DNA from: Luzula sylvatica
Lineage: Eukaryota > Streptophyta > Magnoliopsida > Poales > Juncaceae
NCBI GenBank assembly: GCA_946800325.1
Contig: OX326957.1
Location: 48,406,307-48,470,306 of the forward strand
DNA length: 64,000 bases
Direction: 5' to 3'
Both the position numbers and the translations under genes were made by a program. Every line of letters begins with the position of its first letter. Positions within the stretch are counted from its first letter, which is position 1. Positions 46,921-59,134 of the stretch are shown piece by piece. Below the pieces are notes generated by a model. The model saw only the letters and a list, made by a program, of their open reading frames with translations, was not told the origin of the DNA and did not search any database.

Positions 46921-47578
46921 ATTGAAGGTTGATGAATTTTGAGCGAGGAGTATAAACAATTTGTCGCAGTTGTAATGTAACGGAAATTATTTACTTCTTC
47001 AGCTGTTCTTTTATGTGATTGTTCTGTTCAAACAACGTATGCTTTTTTTATTTTTGTGTAGCTCCTTGTTATAGATAAATGCTTGAGAATTAGCCAATAT
47101 TATTTCTTGGCTGATATGTTAAAAACTTTATTTATGCGATTGTTTCCCTATCTGATAGTGTGAAGTATCTTGCAAGAATAAGATTTTTGCCGGTTGTGGC
47201 GAAAAAGCAGTATTTTCGCCACATGGAATGACGAAAATGGTTAAATGCTAATTAGACCAACGTCTATGTTAGAAGTTGTATTAATCATTTTCGTTACACC
47301 GTGTGGCTAAAATACTTTTTTTGTCTTTACGCCACGTCTTGAGGCATGTTGGAAATACACACCGGGAACTCGCGCCCACCAAGATTCTAAGAATCGAGAT
47401 TTTACTTTGAATCGTTTATGGGTAGGATCGAATCGGATTGTAAATTCGTATTTTGAATCGTAAGATTCTATGAAAACGAACATTAACTAGAAAACTAATC
47501 TAGCGAACACAATTTTCTAAATAAAAGAATATAACTTAATTGATAGAGTATATTTTTTCATTTGAATCATTGTAATTT
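46921..47578. other. 3' region of TRAPPC5 with a small inverted repeat
   Basis: About 47194-47336 contains imperfect inverted arms (GTATTTTCGCCACATGG against GTATTTTAGCCACACGG on the reverse strand, then AACGAAAATG), probably a MITE of about 140 bases. From 47385 on, motifs of the type AAGATTCTAAGAATCGAGATT resemble, in both orientations, 48535-48660. That suggests an older element into which the hAT-type element at 47587 inserted. Confidence 0.5.
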
Positions 47579-47586
47579 TATACAAC

Positions 47587-48150
47587 CTATGTTGCACGGA
47601 TACGGATATCGTATCCGATACGATACGGATACGGCGATATGGCAATTTTCAAAAAGTCACGGATACGGATACGGCTATATAATTATTATTTTAATATATT
47701 TATATTGTATATAATAAATAAATAAATAATAAATTAAATAATATTTTGAATTTAAATATCATGACAATAAATAAAATCAACATAACAATACAAGTATCAT
47801 AAAAATATTCTAAATTTATTCTAGAAGTATCCTAGAATTAATTTAGAAGTATCCTAGAAGTATCCTAGAAGTATCCTATATAATTTATTTAGAAATATTA
47901 TGGGCCAAAATATATAATGGGCCGAAGTATCCTAAATGGAGTATCCCAGCCGTATCCTGAACGTATCCCAGCCGTATCCTGCCGTATCCTGCCGTATCCC
48001 CACCGTATCCGAAAAAAATAAATATTAAAATAATCGGATACGCCACGTGGCGTATCCGATACGTATCCGAGCCGTATCGTACCCGTATCCGTATCGGATA
48101 CCCGTATCCTCAGGATACTTCTGTGTTTTTGAAGTATCCGCGTAACATAG
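47587..48150. mobile_element. Non-autonomous hAT-type element rich in CGTATCC repeats
   Basis: The 564-base element is flanked by the 8-base duplication TATACAAC (47579-47586 and 48151-48158). Terminal repeats are CTATGTTGCACGGATAC at the left and CTATGTTACGCGGATAC read inward from the right. Both subterminal zones are packed with short CGTATCC/GGATACG motifs in both orientations. There is no transposase. The flanking match of 8 of 8 suggests a fairly recent insertion. Confidence 0.87.
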
Positions 48151-51100
48151 TATACAACACATTATAAATAAACATAAAAAAGTTACTTATTCGTAACTAC
48201 GCAAATGTTAATCACAACCAACAAAAATACTAAAGATTAATCAAATTAGTACTGTGTTATACAAAATTGAAATCCAGATTAATCAAACTAAGAAAAAATA
48301 AAACAAATAATATACACAAAATAAGTTATTTTATTCTTAAGTAAAGATAAAATAAAGAAGATTTGTGAAAACAAAAAAAATATTTTATTCTTGTAATATT
48401 ACTTTATATTACACTATGTCAATATTTTATTTTTGTATTCCAAATTACTTAATTAAATATGGGATCATAATCATTTTGGAAATTAAATGTTTTGCGAGAC
48501 ATGATAGTGATCGTAAAATCGGTAATATATGACATTCTACAAGATTCTACGTCTTGAATCGAGATTCTACCATAAGATTATATGTCCGACTTGAATCGTT
48601 TTGTCAAGTTAGAGTCGCAGAATCGTAAGATTCAAAGAATTGAATCGGGATTTTGACAACTTTGACGCCCACGTGGGATTCTCATTTTCGTTTCATGATG
48701 TTTAAAAATTCGCATTTTAATTGTTGCCCCGGCCATTCTTGTATTTTCTTTTTTTCTTTTCCTTCCTCCTTTCTCATCCATTACAAACCGAGGGCTTGCG
48801 AAATTTGAAGAAAAAAATCAATTCTTGGCAAATTTACGAGATATGAAAAAGAATCATGTTGCTATAAAAATTAAGGTTATTTCAATTCTTGTATAGATTA
48901 TTTGTTTGATATTTTGTTAGTTTGAGTTAGATAAACTAATTTGTTATTTTTGAGTTAGATTATGTTATGATAACATTAATCATTTGAGTTAGATTTAGTT
49001 AATAGTTTGAGTTAGCTTATTATAAATTTTAGATTAGATTTTTTCACAAAATTGTTAGTTTTTATTTATTATAAAATTAATATTGTAGATTATTTAATAT
49101 AAATTGTTAGTTTAATAATTTGTTCACATCATTTCAGATTATTATAAATTGTTAGTTTAAATTTATTACTAATAATCGTTTATAAATTAATATTAATATT
49201 TTTTATTAATTCTTGTTATTATAAAATATTGAAGATACTTATGATGGATTTGACCCGGGGAAAAATCCCATATAGTAGAGTTGAGTTTCAGACTATGACG
49301 ATACAATATAGTTATGGACCGGAAATTGAAGTATCATGTCGGTTTGACGCCGGTCCGAATTATGTATAATATTGTTTTATTTTTCTTTATTTGTAAAAAT
49401 AAGATTGGTTTTACTGAATTTGCAGAATTAGCTGTTTCTACATCTTACATGACGATACAAATTATGTATATATATTTTCCACATTCGGAACCATCATAAT
49501 TATTGATTGGGTGGGAGTGATACTACAATTTGAACATCTTGTTTTTAATTTTCAGGTGAATTCGAGGTCTCAAAATCGTTCGCAAAAATAATGTTGATTG
49601 ATTTTTTGTGTACAATTTCAATATTGTTTTTAATCGATTTATATTGACAATTAGCAAATAATTTAACTATCAAAACTGTAAATTTTTTAAGTACGACAAA
49701 ATAGAAATTAATGATAGCGTTATTGCAAAATTCAACATGACTTAAAAAAAATATTCTCACAAATAACTTACTATTCAGTGTTCTTATTTACTAACATTAC
49801 TACGTTCCATAAATTATGCAAAGAATCAGGTAACATCTCTTCACCGAATGTTTCTATGTCTTGGACATTTGGAATCAATTACATTCCTCCTTGCTTGCAA
49901 GTCCTGCTCGCAGTCGCAATCATTTTGAAGGAGTACCAAAATTGAGAACTCATTGTTGAGCTATGATTATCACAAAATTAATTAGTCGCCCCTGTCTCGG
50001 GTGGCCTGGACTTTTGTTGAGCTATGATTATCACAAAATCATTGCCCATCCTTTGTAATTATTTTTCTTTCATTCTTGTGTTATTTCTTTCGTGGGGATA
50101 GGGCTGTTAACACCCCTGATGTATACGAACTTTTAATTTATTTTAATATACTGAGTGACCAAATAGGTAGTCCTTCAAAAAAAAAAAAATTATACAAAAA
50201 AATCTTTCATATATAAAATCATAATATTTTCAATCGTAAACAGTCATAATCTTGAAAAATAACTTACACAATTTTTATTAAAAATATATATTAGAAATAT
50301 TAAGTTTCAAATTTCAAATTATGTATTCTTGGCTAGATTTTTTTTTTCAAATACGAAAATGAATACAATTTTTTTTCAATTTTGAAAATTGAAAAGCATA
50401 TTTTGTTTTATTTCGTATTGTAATATTCATTATCAAAAGAGTATATACAAATAATTTTATTTATTTATGTTTTCGTATTTACTAAATTTTATATTAGAAA
50501 TGATTATATATTTTTAGATACAAAATAATAAATAATAATTGTTATAATTGAAAGTAAAATGATCATTAGTTCAATATTTTTAATTTACCAACCTCCTTAT
50601 TTTGTGTGTCCCTTATTTATGTGTCAAAATATTATTCGTTAGGTACATGTTGGACAAGTTGTATTTGATTTTGAATTTTTTTTCACAATATGTTATATGA
50701 TCAATTGTGAATACAAATAGAATGTGAAGAGTTTAAATATCTATCATTAATAAATTAATATATAATATCACAAAACATACATTAAATATTGTTAGTATTT
50801 TTCATAATATAATTTTAAAAAATTAAAAAATATATTCACTTGAATTTTATCTTTATTTTGAGATCCATATTATCATATATTCAATATTTTTCTTTAACTT
50901 AAAATTATGAAAACAATTAAGTAAAAAAAAAAAATACAAGAATAAGTATAATTACATTAATGACTTGTAAGCATAATTAATTAATTATTATTATTTTTAA
51001 AACTATAATTGAAAAAAATTGCACATACTACTATGTATGTTATATTTGTATTTTTACTTAAAATAATTTCATGTTAATCTTTAAAAAAATAATAAAAATG

Positions 51101-51513
51101 AAAGATATTTATTTACTAAACAAAAATAATTTCTTTAACTTATATAATATTTTTCAATAATAAATATGAAACATAAAAAATTTCAGACACAAATAATTGT
51201 TTTGAACTTTTAAAATATTATTATTATTTTTTTTAGATATGAAAATTTAAAATATCATATGATTTTTCTTTTTATTTATATTCACGCATGTTATTTTATT
51301 ATGTTATTGTAACATTTATTTTTTTTGTGTGTGTTAAATTAAAGTACTAAATAAATATTTCGGATTGTGTCGGATTCAAAAATATTATAATAATTTTGTC
51401 ATCATCAAACTTTCTTAATTAATATGATTTTTGTTTTGACAAAGTTTTATGTTTGATCTCGAAAAATAATAAATATATATTTTGTGTATTACAAAACAAA
51501 TGAAATAAAATCG

Positions 51514-51537
51514 TCGCGAAACGCGAGTAATTTCTAG
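51514..51537 (+). mobile_element. Helitron-like 3' terminus
   Basis: The hairpin TCGCG-AAA-CGCGA is followed after 8 bases by CTAG (51534-51537) and T. It has nearly the same spacing as the end at 41683-41710. Confidence 0.5.
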
Positions 51538-52105
51538 TTATTCTTTGATAAGACATGTTAATTCTTGCCGAGAACACCGTCCTAAATTGAAGAAACAGCC
51601 TAAATTGCTTAAATAAATGTTCTTAAATATAAATATATGTTCGTGTAAATATTTGTCTTTTTTAGTCTGGCATGTCAGATGGATGATGGCATGATTTTTC
51701 AAGTCCCGAGAAGATATTGCTCTATTTTATTCAATCTACACGTAATAATAGAAGATTTGGAATGCTCGGTCCAACAAACATATATGATGTCTTAAAAATT
51801 TATTACGGGTTGTTTGATCTACGAAATTTTGAAAGAATTTGGACGTTGTCCCGAGAAGATGAGATGATGTTAGAAATTGAAAGACGTGTTTTTGGCGTGT
51901 TTTTTTTTGATGCGGTAGAATTATATATAAAATGAAAATTACAAGTTTATTATTTATATATGAATTATAATATTATATCTAATTCATATTATGTACATGA
52001 TATTAATTTGTTGATTTAAATTATTAAAAAATAATATAAATTTATATTATATGCATGACATATAAATTAATATTGTATGAATTATAATATTATAATTTCA
52101 TTTTG

Positions 52106-52108
<3 letters not shown>

Positions 52109-52192
<84 letters not shown>
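52109..52192. repeat. (AT)n microsatellite
   Basis: About 42 uninterrupted AT dinucleotides. It gives a meaningless Tyr-Ile repeat frame. Confidence 0.95.
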
Positions 52193-52195
<3 letters not shown>

Positions 52196-53501
52196 CTAAC
52201 AACCACCCGAAAATCATATGATTTTAATTTAACACATCTTTTTAACATTTTTTCGCATTTTTCAGTTATTTTTTTAACATTATTTCAGTTATGTTTTTAA
52301 TTTATGTCATTTTCTATATTTTAAATACAAATCATATGATTAAAACCGGACGCTTGATATTAAATCTAATGTCCATATGGCAAGAAAAATAAGAAGTTTT
52401 GTTAAATTTAATTGGCGCATATAAGTTAATACATTTTTGTTATTTAATAAATATTTTTTGTTAATATTTAATATTTCTCACATATGTTCTATTTCTCTTC
52501 CAATTAATAAATATATATAAAAAAATTTATACGATACATTAATTTTTTTTGGGTGTAGGTTATATCGATAGTACTTTCATAACTTTAAATTTTAAAAATC
52601 TGTCAAATTTATTCAATTAAATTTTTATTTTTATTTTGACATTCAAATTAGTATAGTTCATACATAGCATTTTCTCTTAATTTTGTAAAAGATTATGTTA
52701 GAAAATTTTTAATGCCAAAGAATGTTAAATAATTGAATAATGATGTCACTAATATTAATTGTATATTAGATGTGTCATTTTAGTTTAGTTTCATTAATCC
52801 TGATTTTAGTTTCGGCCAACATAATATTAGTTATAGCGTGAAAGTGAAAAATGCATCATCATTTTGGTTGGTTATAGTTAACATTTACATAGTCATAAAT
52901 AATTCATTTTTTCTATCCAGGATGTGCTGTTGTATTGAAGGATTTGAATTTTGATAATTTTTTGCATCTTTAAAATGAAAAATGAACTCTACTAAGTAAA
53001 ATAATATCCGAGAGACTAATTTTATCTTACAATTTTAAATACGATTTTAAGATCCGATTCAATTCCTTACAAATTTAAACATGATAATAAGATCCGATTT
53101 GTTTCTTTCCCTAATCGATCTAATTCTGACAATCTTGATTTGAACTAACTGAATGTGATTTGATGTGTTATCTAGATTTATTTCTTCCAATCAATCCATA
53201 CAATTTTTTTGGTTTGTATCACCACTCTTTCCACCGAAGAGAGATTTATTTGACTAGTAAAAGACGTATCAATCATCAAAACAAAGTGTCCAGCAAAATA
53301 AACAAGAATAGCATGATATAATAACATTAAAGCAAAGAAAGGAAGGAAAAAAAATACAACAACAACAACAACAACAAGTACACGGTTCGGCTCGACAAAA
53401 AAGATAATTTTCGCAAAAACTACACATCCCTGCGAAATCTTACAAAACCAAGCTCACCGGTAAATACAAAAATATAAACATATCATGTACACTGAAGGTT
53501 C

Positions 53502-55728
53502 TTAAAAATATTCATGTCCACCAACATATTCGCCACTTGTCTCAATATCATCGAGGTCTGCATCATCAATTTCATCAAGGTCCATACTTCCCCCGCCTAC
53601 AAAGAGATCCATACCGGGTTTACGAGTGTCGTTCGCATCCCGTTTGTTTGCCGCTTGTATAATTGACATTATCTCATCTACGGTTTGATAACTGGTGTTC
53701 GTATCAGCATATTGCGAGGCCATTTGATACTCGTCCGTTAATTCTATCGGCAAATTCTTCAGAAACCAAGGGTGGTTTTTGATCTCCGGAATGGTAATTC
53801 TCTGAAATTTTAAAATGTTTAGGAGATAATATATTGAAAAAAAGGAGTTGAGTTACGGACCTGTTCAGGATTGCCTACAAAAATCATGGACAAAAGATGC
53901 TTGCATTCTAATGATACTCGTACATAGTCTGGAATCGAGTATTGAACACTCAGTATTCTCTACACAAAGAAATTAGAAAGGGAAGCAACTATTAAGCAAA
54001 AAGAAAGCAAAATTTACAAGATCATATATAAAAAAATATATGCTAAATAGAACAGAGTGATAATGTAAAACATATCATTAGGTAAAATACTAACAGTAAT
54101 TGTCTTCCGGAAGTTTCTAGGATCATCGGGGTCCTCGAATGGATAAGCTCCAACAAGCATTACATACAAAGTCACACCACATGACCACACATCTGCAATC
54201 TAATGAGCACAAAAACAAAATCAAAACATAATAATATTGGCGGTGGAAAAAATAAAAAATATATTCAGTTATTTACTTTTCCATCGTATTGCTTTCTAGA
54301 GAGAACTTCAGGTGCGATGTACGCAGGAGTACCAACTGTAGATTTTGGTTGTGAGTGAAACACCGATGACTAAAATATCCAACCCAAAAAAGAAAAGAAA
54401 AAGTTATATATATCTAGATATATGTAATTAACGCGCCATTTATTAATTAGTACAAATTGATACCTTAGAATAACCGAAGTCGCAAATCTTTACACGTGGA
54501 GCGGTGCTACCGTCCAAAAGCGTATTCTCTAACTTAAGGTCTCTATGGCAAATTTCCTGGAAAAAGATTTCGTTTTGAGTAAGCAAAAAATAAAATAAAA
54601 TAAAATCGATAAATCTTGTACCATAGAGTGGCAATAGCTGACTCCCGAAATTAGTTGTTGGAAGAAAAACCTTGCCTGTTTCACATGAGTAAGTTAATTG
54701 TGAGGTCCAATTGTTTACAAAGAAAACACTTTTAGTTATTTACTTGAAAAAAAAAAAAAAAAAAGATTGTAAACCTCATCCTCGCTAAATCTGCCAGCAT
54801 TGCAAATTCTTTCAAATAGTTCACCGCCAGCTGCATACTCCATCACTATCGCTAGATGTGTAGGTGTTAACAAAACCTGATTCGTTATTGTACACATTAT
54901 GTTCGTTAAAATTGAATAAGTATTTCAAGAATAACTCTTAAATTAAACACGATTAACTTAAAGGTACTATTTTTAGTATATTCTAATGCATTCTACATTA
55001 ATAAAATATCAAATAGGGCTGCAATTAATCTTTTCACTGAACCACACAAGAACTTGTAGTAAGGCCACAAGCCAACCTGTACCAGTAAGGGCACTGGACC
55101 GGACCAGTAGCAGCGTAGGGCCCAGGACATACATGTACAAGTATCCATTACTGCAATTTAAGGTGTAATTTGTTTTTTGTTCTATACTTTTGGTTTCGTA
55201 TAAAGGAATTATCTCTGTGATAGTTCTGAATTTGATAATAAAAATGAAAAGACACTACGAAGCAAAGCAATCCTATAATTGGCAGAATTAATAATCTATA
55301 AAATTACTGTCTTTTAGTTACTAATAGGTTCCAGAATTTATTACTAATAGTTAAAAATTATTATGGAAAAAGAGTTTTACCTCTTTAAATCGAATAATAT
55401 GTGGATGCTTCAGTGACCTGTGATTCATGATCTCCCTCTGAACATGTTCGTCAATCTTGCAAGGAAATTAGCACACCAATTTAAACAAATCACTAAACCC
55501 CAAGGACTATTTAAACATAAAACTATAAAATTGGGAGAACAATCAACATTTGGAAGACAAAATTGGTCTTAATTTTGACAGAAAAAGCCATCAAATAAAA
55601 GAAAGAACCTTTTGCCCTCTCTCGATGAATTTAACAGCAAACAAGTCCTTGGTTTTAACATCTCTGACCAGTTTCGCTACACCAAAATTGCCAGACCCAA
55701 TATCTTTGATCACCTCGTATCTCTCCAT
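53502..55728 (-). CDS. SnRK2 protein kinase, SnRK2.7/2.8-like (subclass II)
   Basis: SnRK2 kinases carry osmotic-stress and, in part, abscisic acid signals. Nine exons (55728-55609, 55455-55381, 54876-54775, 54675-54622, 54556-54464, 54369-54277, 54199-54095, 53959-53861, 53801-53502), all ending in phase 0, give 346 residues. Kinase marks are all present: GSGNFG (11-16), Lys33 in FAVKF, Asp123 in CHRDLKLEN, Asp143 in CDFGYSK, and GTPAYIAPE. The activation loop HSQPKSTVG has Ser154 and Ser158, matching the regulatory Ser171 and Ser175 of OST1. The C-terminal domain includes [11 protein letters not shown] and the acidic stretch [18 protein letters not shown], the short acidic type of SnRK2.7/2.8 and rice SAPK1/2. 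The long intron before exon 2 has no conserved sequence. Confidence 0.95.
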
Positions 55729-57107
55729 TTTCGCCGATACCTTATCTTAGCTCAGAGTAGAAGTCCAATAAAGTTATGCAAAGACGCGAGAGGCAATCAT
55801 ACCAGAATTAGGAAGGAGAGAAGGAAAAGACCCACGTTACCTTACCAACCAAAGAGCAAGATTAAATTAAATAGAGTTTCTGTTCTATTTGTGACCCTCC
55901 TCTTTCTCTCTCCGTTTCTTATTGCTTTTCCCACCGTTTCGTCTCGAGTGGGCTGGGTTTCCTACAAAAGTGGGTAGAAGACTTAGAGAGAGAGAACAAA
56001 CAGAAAGGGGATAGAAAGCGAGGAAGAGTGGAGATGTAGAGAGGAGAGAGAGAGAGAGAGAGAGAGGAGAACGGTTGAATTGAATTGGAGTTGAAAGATA
56101 TATGTAGATGGGATGTTTTGTAAGTTAAAGACGGGAGAAAAAAATATATAGAAAGAGATTGGCTGTTCTCGCCGACGAGAATTAGCCATGTGTCCCTCCG
56201 TATGGGGATGGGTAGTGCAATACAGCCAGTCCGAATCCGACGGGGGAATCTCGGTGTAAAAATGCATTAATTTATGTTTTTTCTCTGTCTTCAAATAAAT
56301 TATTGAATCGGACACGAATACAGTTTTCAAACAATTTATTTATAATTATTTATAATTAGAATTAATATATTATTACTAGAGCCCTAGAGGGTCTTCGCAT
56401 GTTGCACAAATCGAGAAATCCTTGACAATTACGTCGCGTTTGGCAAGCGGAATTAGTTGAGTGGAATTGGATTATAAGATCGAGGAGTAAAAAATTATGA
56501 AATTAGTAATTTCATAAATTGTTTGGATGTTCAAATTATAAGATTTTGGAAAACATAATTTTTTGTTTAATTGTTTACAAAATTTTGAAATTTTGTTGTT
56601 GAAAAATGTAAAATAATAATATTATTGTAATATTATTATAATAATATTAGTTTGATAAAAAAAATATTATTATAATATTTCATGTAAAAATATTATTATT
56701 ATAATATTATTGGGGTCATCATACTCAAGATTTTTAGTCATTAGATTTACATCAAAATTAGTATAATTATATATTATTATATTAATTATATGAATATAAT
56801 ATAATTATTAGATATTAATTATACTCAAAGACTTTTTAGTCATGTGATATAATATAATTATAACATATTAACTGAAAAATATAATTATTACATCAAATAC
56901 ATATATTTTACAAAAGTTCACAATCATGAAATTATGAATCAAACCAAAAGAACCCACATAATATAAAATATAAAGTAAAGTATGAGGGAGAAGCAAAATA
57001 AAGTAGAGTATTGGGCACGTTAACATTTTTCAGGCATTCGACCCTCCAAGTTTTTTTAGAATTGATCTTTTCTGGTAAAGAATGAAGAAACTAATACCCG
57101 CAAATGT
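55729..57107. other. SnRK2 promoter side and start of an older inverted-repeat element
   Basis: The first few hundred bases are the SnRK2 leader and promoter, with a (GA)n run at about 56040-56069. From about 56432 starts sequence with GTTTGGCAAGCGGAATTA that reappears inverted near 59480-59500 on the far side of the Mutator-like element. AT-rich DNA full of AATAATATTATT fills 56600-56720. No gene is seen. Confidence 0.5.
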
Positions 57108-57476
57108 TAATTCCATGGAAAAAGTCTGATTTTGCCCCCCAACAAATATCAAAATATTCAAGTTGCCCCCTCACTTTTTTTTTGCGCGTTTTTGTCCCCT
57201 AAACTTCTTATTTTTGTTCGTTTTGCCCCCTCCGTCAAATAAATGGTGCCCCCCTGTTAAATGACCGTTAAATAATGATATTTTATACATATTTTAACCC
57301 GACCCGTTAATCATTTAACCCGACCCGTCACTTAAACCCCTCTCTTTCCTCTCTCACTCCAGCGTCTCTCTGTCTCTCTCTCGCGCTGTGCCTCTCTCTC
57401 TCTCGCGCCGTGCTTCGCGCCTCTCTCTCTCTCGCGCGAATCTGCCTCTCTCTCTCTCGCGCGAATCTGTCTCTCT

Positions 57477-57477
57477 C

Positions 57478-57531
<54 letters not shown>
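57477..57531. repeat. (CT)n microsatellite in the left MULE arm
   Basis: An almost pure CT run of about 50 bases, mirrored by a (GA)n run at about 59058-59127 in the right arm. The overlapping Arg-Glu and Ser-Leu frames are artefacts. Confidence 0.9.
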
Positions 57532-57535
<4 letters not shown>

Positions 57536-57627
57536 TTGCCGTCGGCTCTCCTCCAGCCTTCGCTGTGTCTCTGGCAAAACCCTCGCAAAAGCCTTAATTC
57601 TGACCATTCCTACCGAAACCCTAAAAA

Positions 57628-58054
57628 ATGACCGATTCAAATTCCGGCCCTTCTTCTACACCTGGTTAGTACCATTAATTTATTTATTAATTTTGAATTG
57701 TGGTGTTAATTTATTGATTAATTTTGAATTGTAAAAAATTGAATTGTGGTGTTAATTTAATTAATTTTTTGATTAATTTTTTGTAAAAATTGATTGAATT
57801 AATTAATTTTTTGTAATAATGTAGAAATTGAGCATGTAGATTGGAGCATTATTCAAATTGAACCAATTGAAAGCGATGAAAGCGAATTTTCTTTTTCGAG
57901 TGGAAACGAGAGTAGCGATAGTGAAGAATCCGAAGAACCTTTGCTTATGATACCGCTCGAAACCGATTTCAATGTTTTACCCGAATTCCAACTTGGGATG
58001 AGTTTTCCAAGTGTTTCGGATTTTCGCGCGGCTATTAGGAATTACCCCCTATGA
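57628..58054 (+). pseudogene. Truncated MULE transposase N terminus
   Basis: Two exons (57628-57664 and 57825-58054) join in phase to 88 residues: a Ser-rich start, an acidic stretch (SDESEFSFSS, DSEESEEP), and the end GMSFPSVSDFRAAIRNYPL followed by TGA. The last part resembles the opening of the plant MuDR DNA-binding domain (pfam03108 as I remember it: F, several residues, FR-A, Y). The frame then stops, so catalytic domains are missing. The ATG lies just inside the left arm, the normal place for a MURA-like gene. Confidence 0.65.
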
Positions 58055-58064
58055 TGAGACAAAA

Positions 58065-58262
58065 TTAATACATAATTGGCCCATTAATACATTAATCCAT
58101 AAATTAACATTAATCCATACATTACTCATAAATCCATACATTAATCCATAAATTAACATTAATCCATACATTACTCATAAATCCATACATTAATACATTA
58201 ATCCATACATTACTCATAAATCCATACATTAATACATTAAACCATACATTAATTATCCATAC
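58065..58262. repeat. Minisatellite of CATTAATCCATA type
   Basis: Short units (TACATTAATCCATA, TACTCATAAATCCATACATT) repeat many times between the two ORFs of the MULE, probably at the site of the internal deletion. Confidence 0.85.
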
Positions 58263-58555
58263 ATCAATATTAACATAAGTATGACTCCAAATATTACTCT
58301 ATTATTGTTGTTATTTTTCTCGACGGCTTCTTTCCTATACCCCCTTTTGTCGCTATCATCGTCGACTTCTTTCCTCGACGCCCAATTGTCGGTATTTGAG
58401 TACCTCATCCAAGCATCATCGGCTTCTTTCCTCGACGAATACTTTTTGAATGTCGAGCGCGAATAACCGCAAACTTGATCGTTGCATGACGCCCAATTGT
58501 CGTAAATATCGGGTCTTTTACCAACAAAAACGACGTAGAATCCTTCTTTTGCCAT
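58253..58555 (-). CDS. Viroplasmin/RNase H1 N-terminal-like domain protein within the MULE
   Basis: The 100-residue frame begins MAKEGFYVVFVGKRPDIYDN and continues with CNDQVCGYSRSTFKKYSS and EADDAWMRY. This is the pattern of the small hybrid-binding domain found at the N terminus of RNase H1 and in the caulimovirus inclusion-body protein (PF01693 family from memory): FYVV.VG...GIY..W..C...V.G......K...S..EA. The rest is rich in Asp, Lys and Asn with a hydrophobic tail (FGVILMLILMYG). It runs toward the transposase fragment, as the second gene of a two-gene MULE would. An ATG seven codons upstream is in frame. Function unknown; binding of RNA-DNA hybrids is inference from the fold. A CAG acceptor-like site lies just before the start. 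Confidence 0.6.
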   Translation of the reverse strand: MAKEGFYVVFVGKRPDIYDNWASCNDQVCGYSRSTFKKYSSRKEADDAWMRYSNTDNWASRKEVDDDSDKRGYRKEAVEKNNNNNRVIFGVILMLILMYG

Positions 58556-58589
58556 AATCTTAAATCTGAAAAACAAAGAATAGCATGAT

Positions 58590-58930
58590 TAAAGAACCCT
58601 AATTGAAATCTGAAATCTGAAACAAAATTGAAATTGAAATCTGAAAATTTAAATCGGAACCCTAATTTAAATCTGAACCCTAAATTAAATCTGAAAATTG
58701 AAATTGAAATCTGAACCCTAATTTAAATATGAAATTGAAACAAAATTGAAATCTGAAATTAAAACCCTAATTTAAATATGAAATCTGAAACAAAATTGAA
58801 ATTGAAATCTGAAAATTTAAGTCGCGAGAGAGAGAGAAAATTTAAACCCTAATTAAAACCCTAATTGAAACCCTAATTAACTGGCAATAAATCTGCTAAA
58901 CAAAATCGAAACCCTAAACCCTAAATCGTG
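58590..58930. repeat. Degenerate ACCCTAATTTAAATCTGAAA-type repeats
   Basis: Short units such as AAATTGAAATCTGAA and AAACCCTAATT alternate through this stretch. They include a few CCCTAAA motifs like plant telomere repeats, but the array is too irregular to be telomeric. Confidence 0.7.
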
Positions 58931-59054
58931 AGACCAGGAGAGAGAGAGTCGCGCGAGAGAGAGAGAGAATGTCGCGAGAGAGGACTGACCTAGCTGGAGC
59001 ACGGCGCTGGAGTCGACTGGAGAGAGAGGCGCGAAGCACGACGCGCGCGCGCGA

Positions 59055-59057
<3 letters not shown>

Positions 59058-59127
<70 letters not shown>
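59058..59127. repeat. (GA)n microsatellite in the right MULE arm
   Basis: A GA run of roughly 70 bases, the mirror of 57477-57531. The overlapping Arg-Glu frame is not a gene. Confidence 0.9.

Positions 59128-59134
<7 letters not shown>

Larger units (their letters stand above)
48159..53501. other. Long AT-rich gene-poor region
   Basis: This covers about 5.3 kb. Bases 48440-48660 hold short repeats of GATTCTA/GAATCG type (see the block before 47578). A Helitron-like end lies at 51514-51537 and an (AT)n run at about 52109-52192. Open frames at 49314-49499, 49545-49760 and 51717-51935 have no recognisable features. I find no supported gene. Confidence 0.5.

Noticed and set aside
52103..52300. 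65-codon Tyr-Ile frame
   Set aside because: It is the (AT)n microsatellite.
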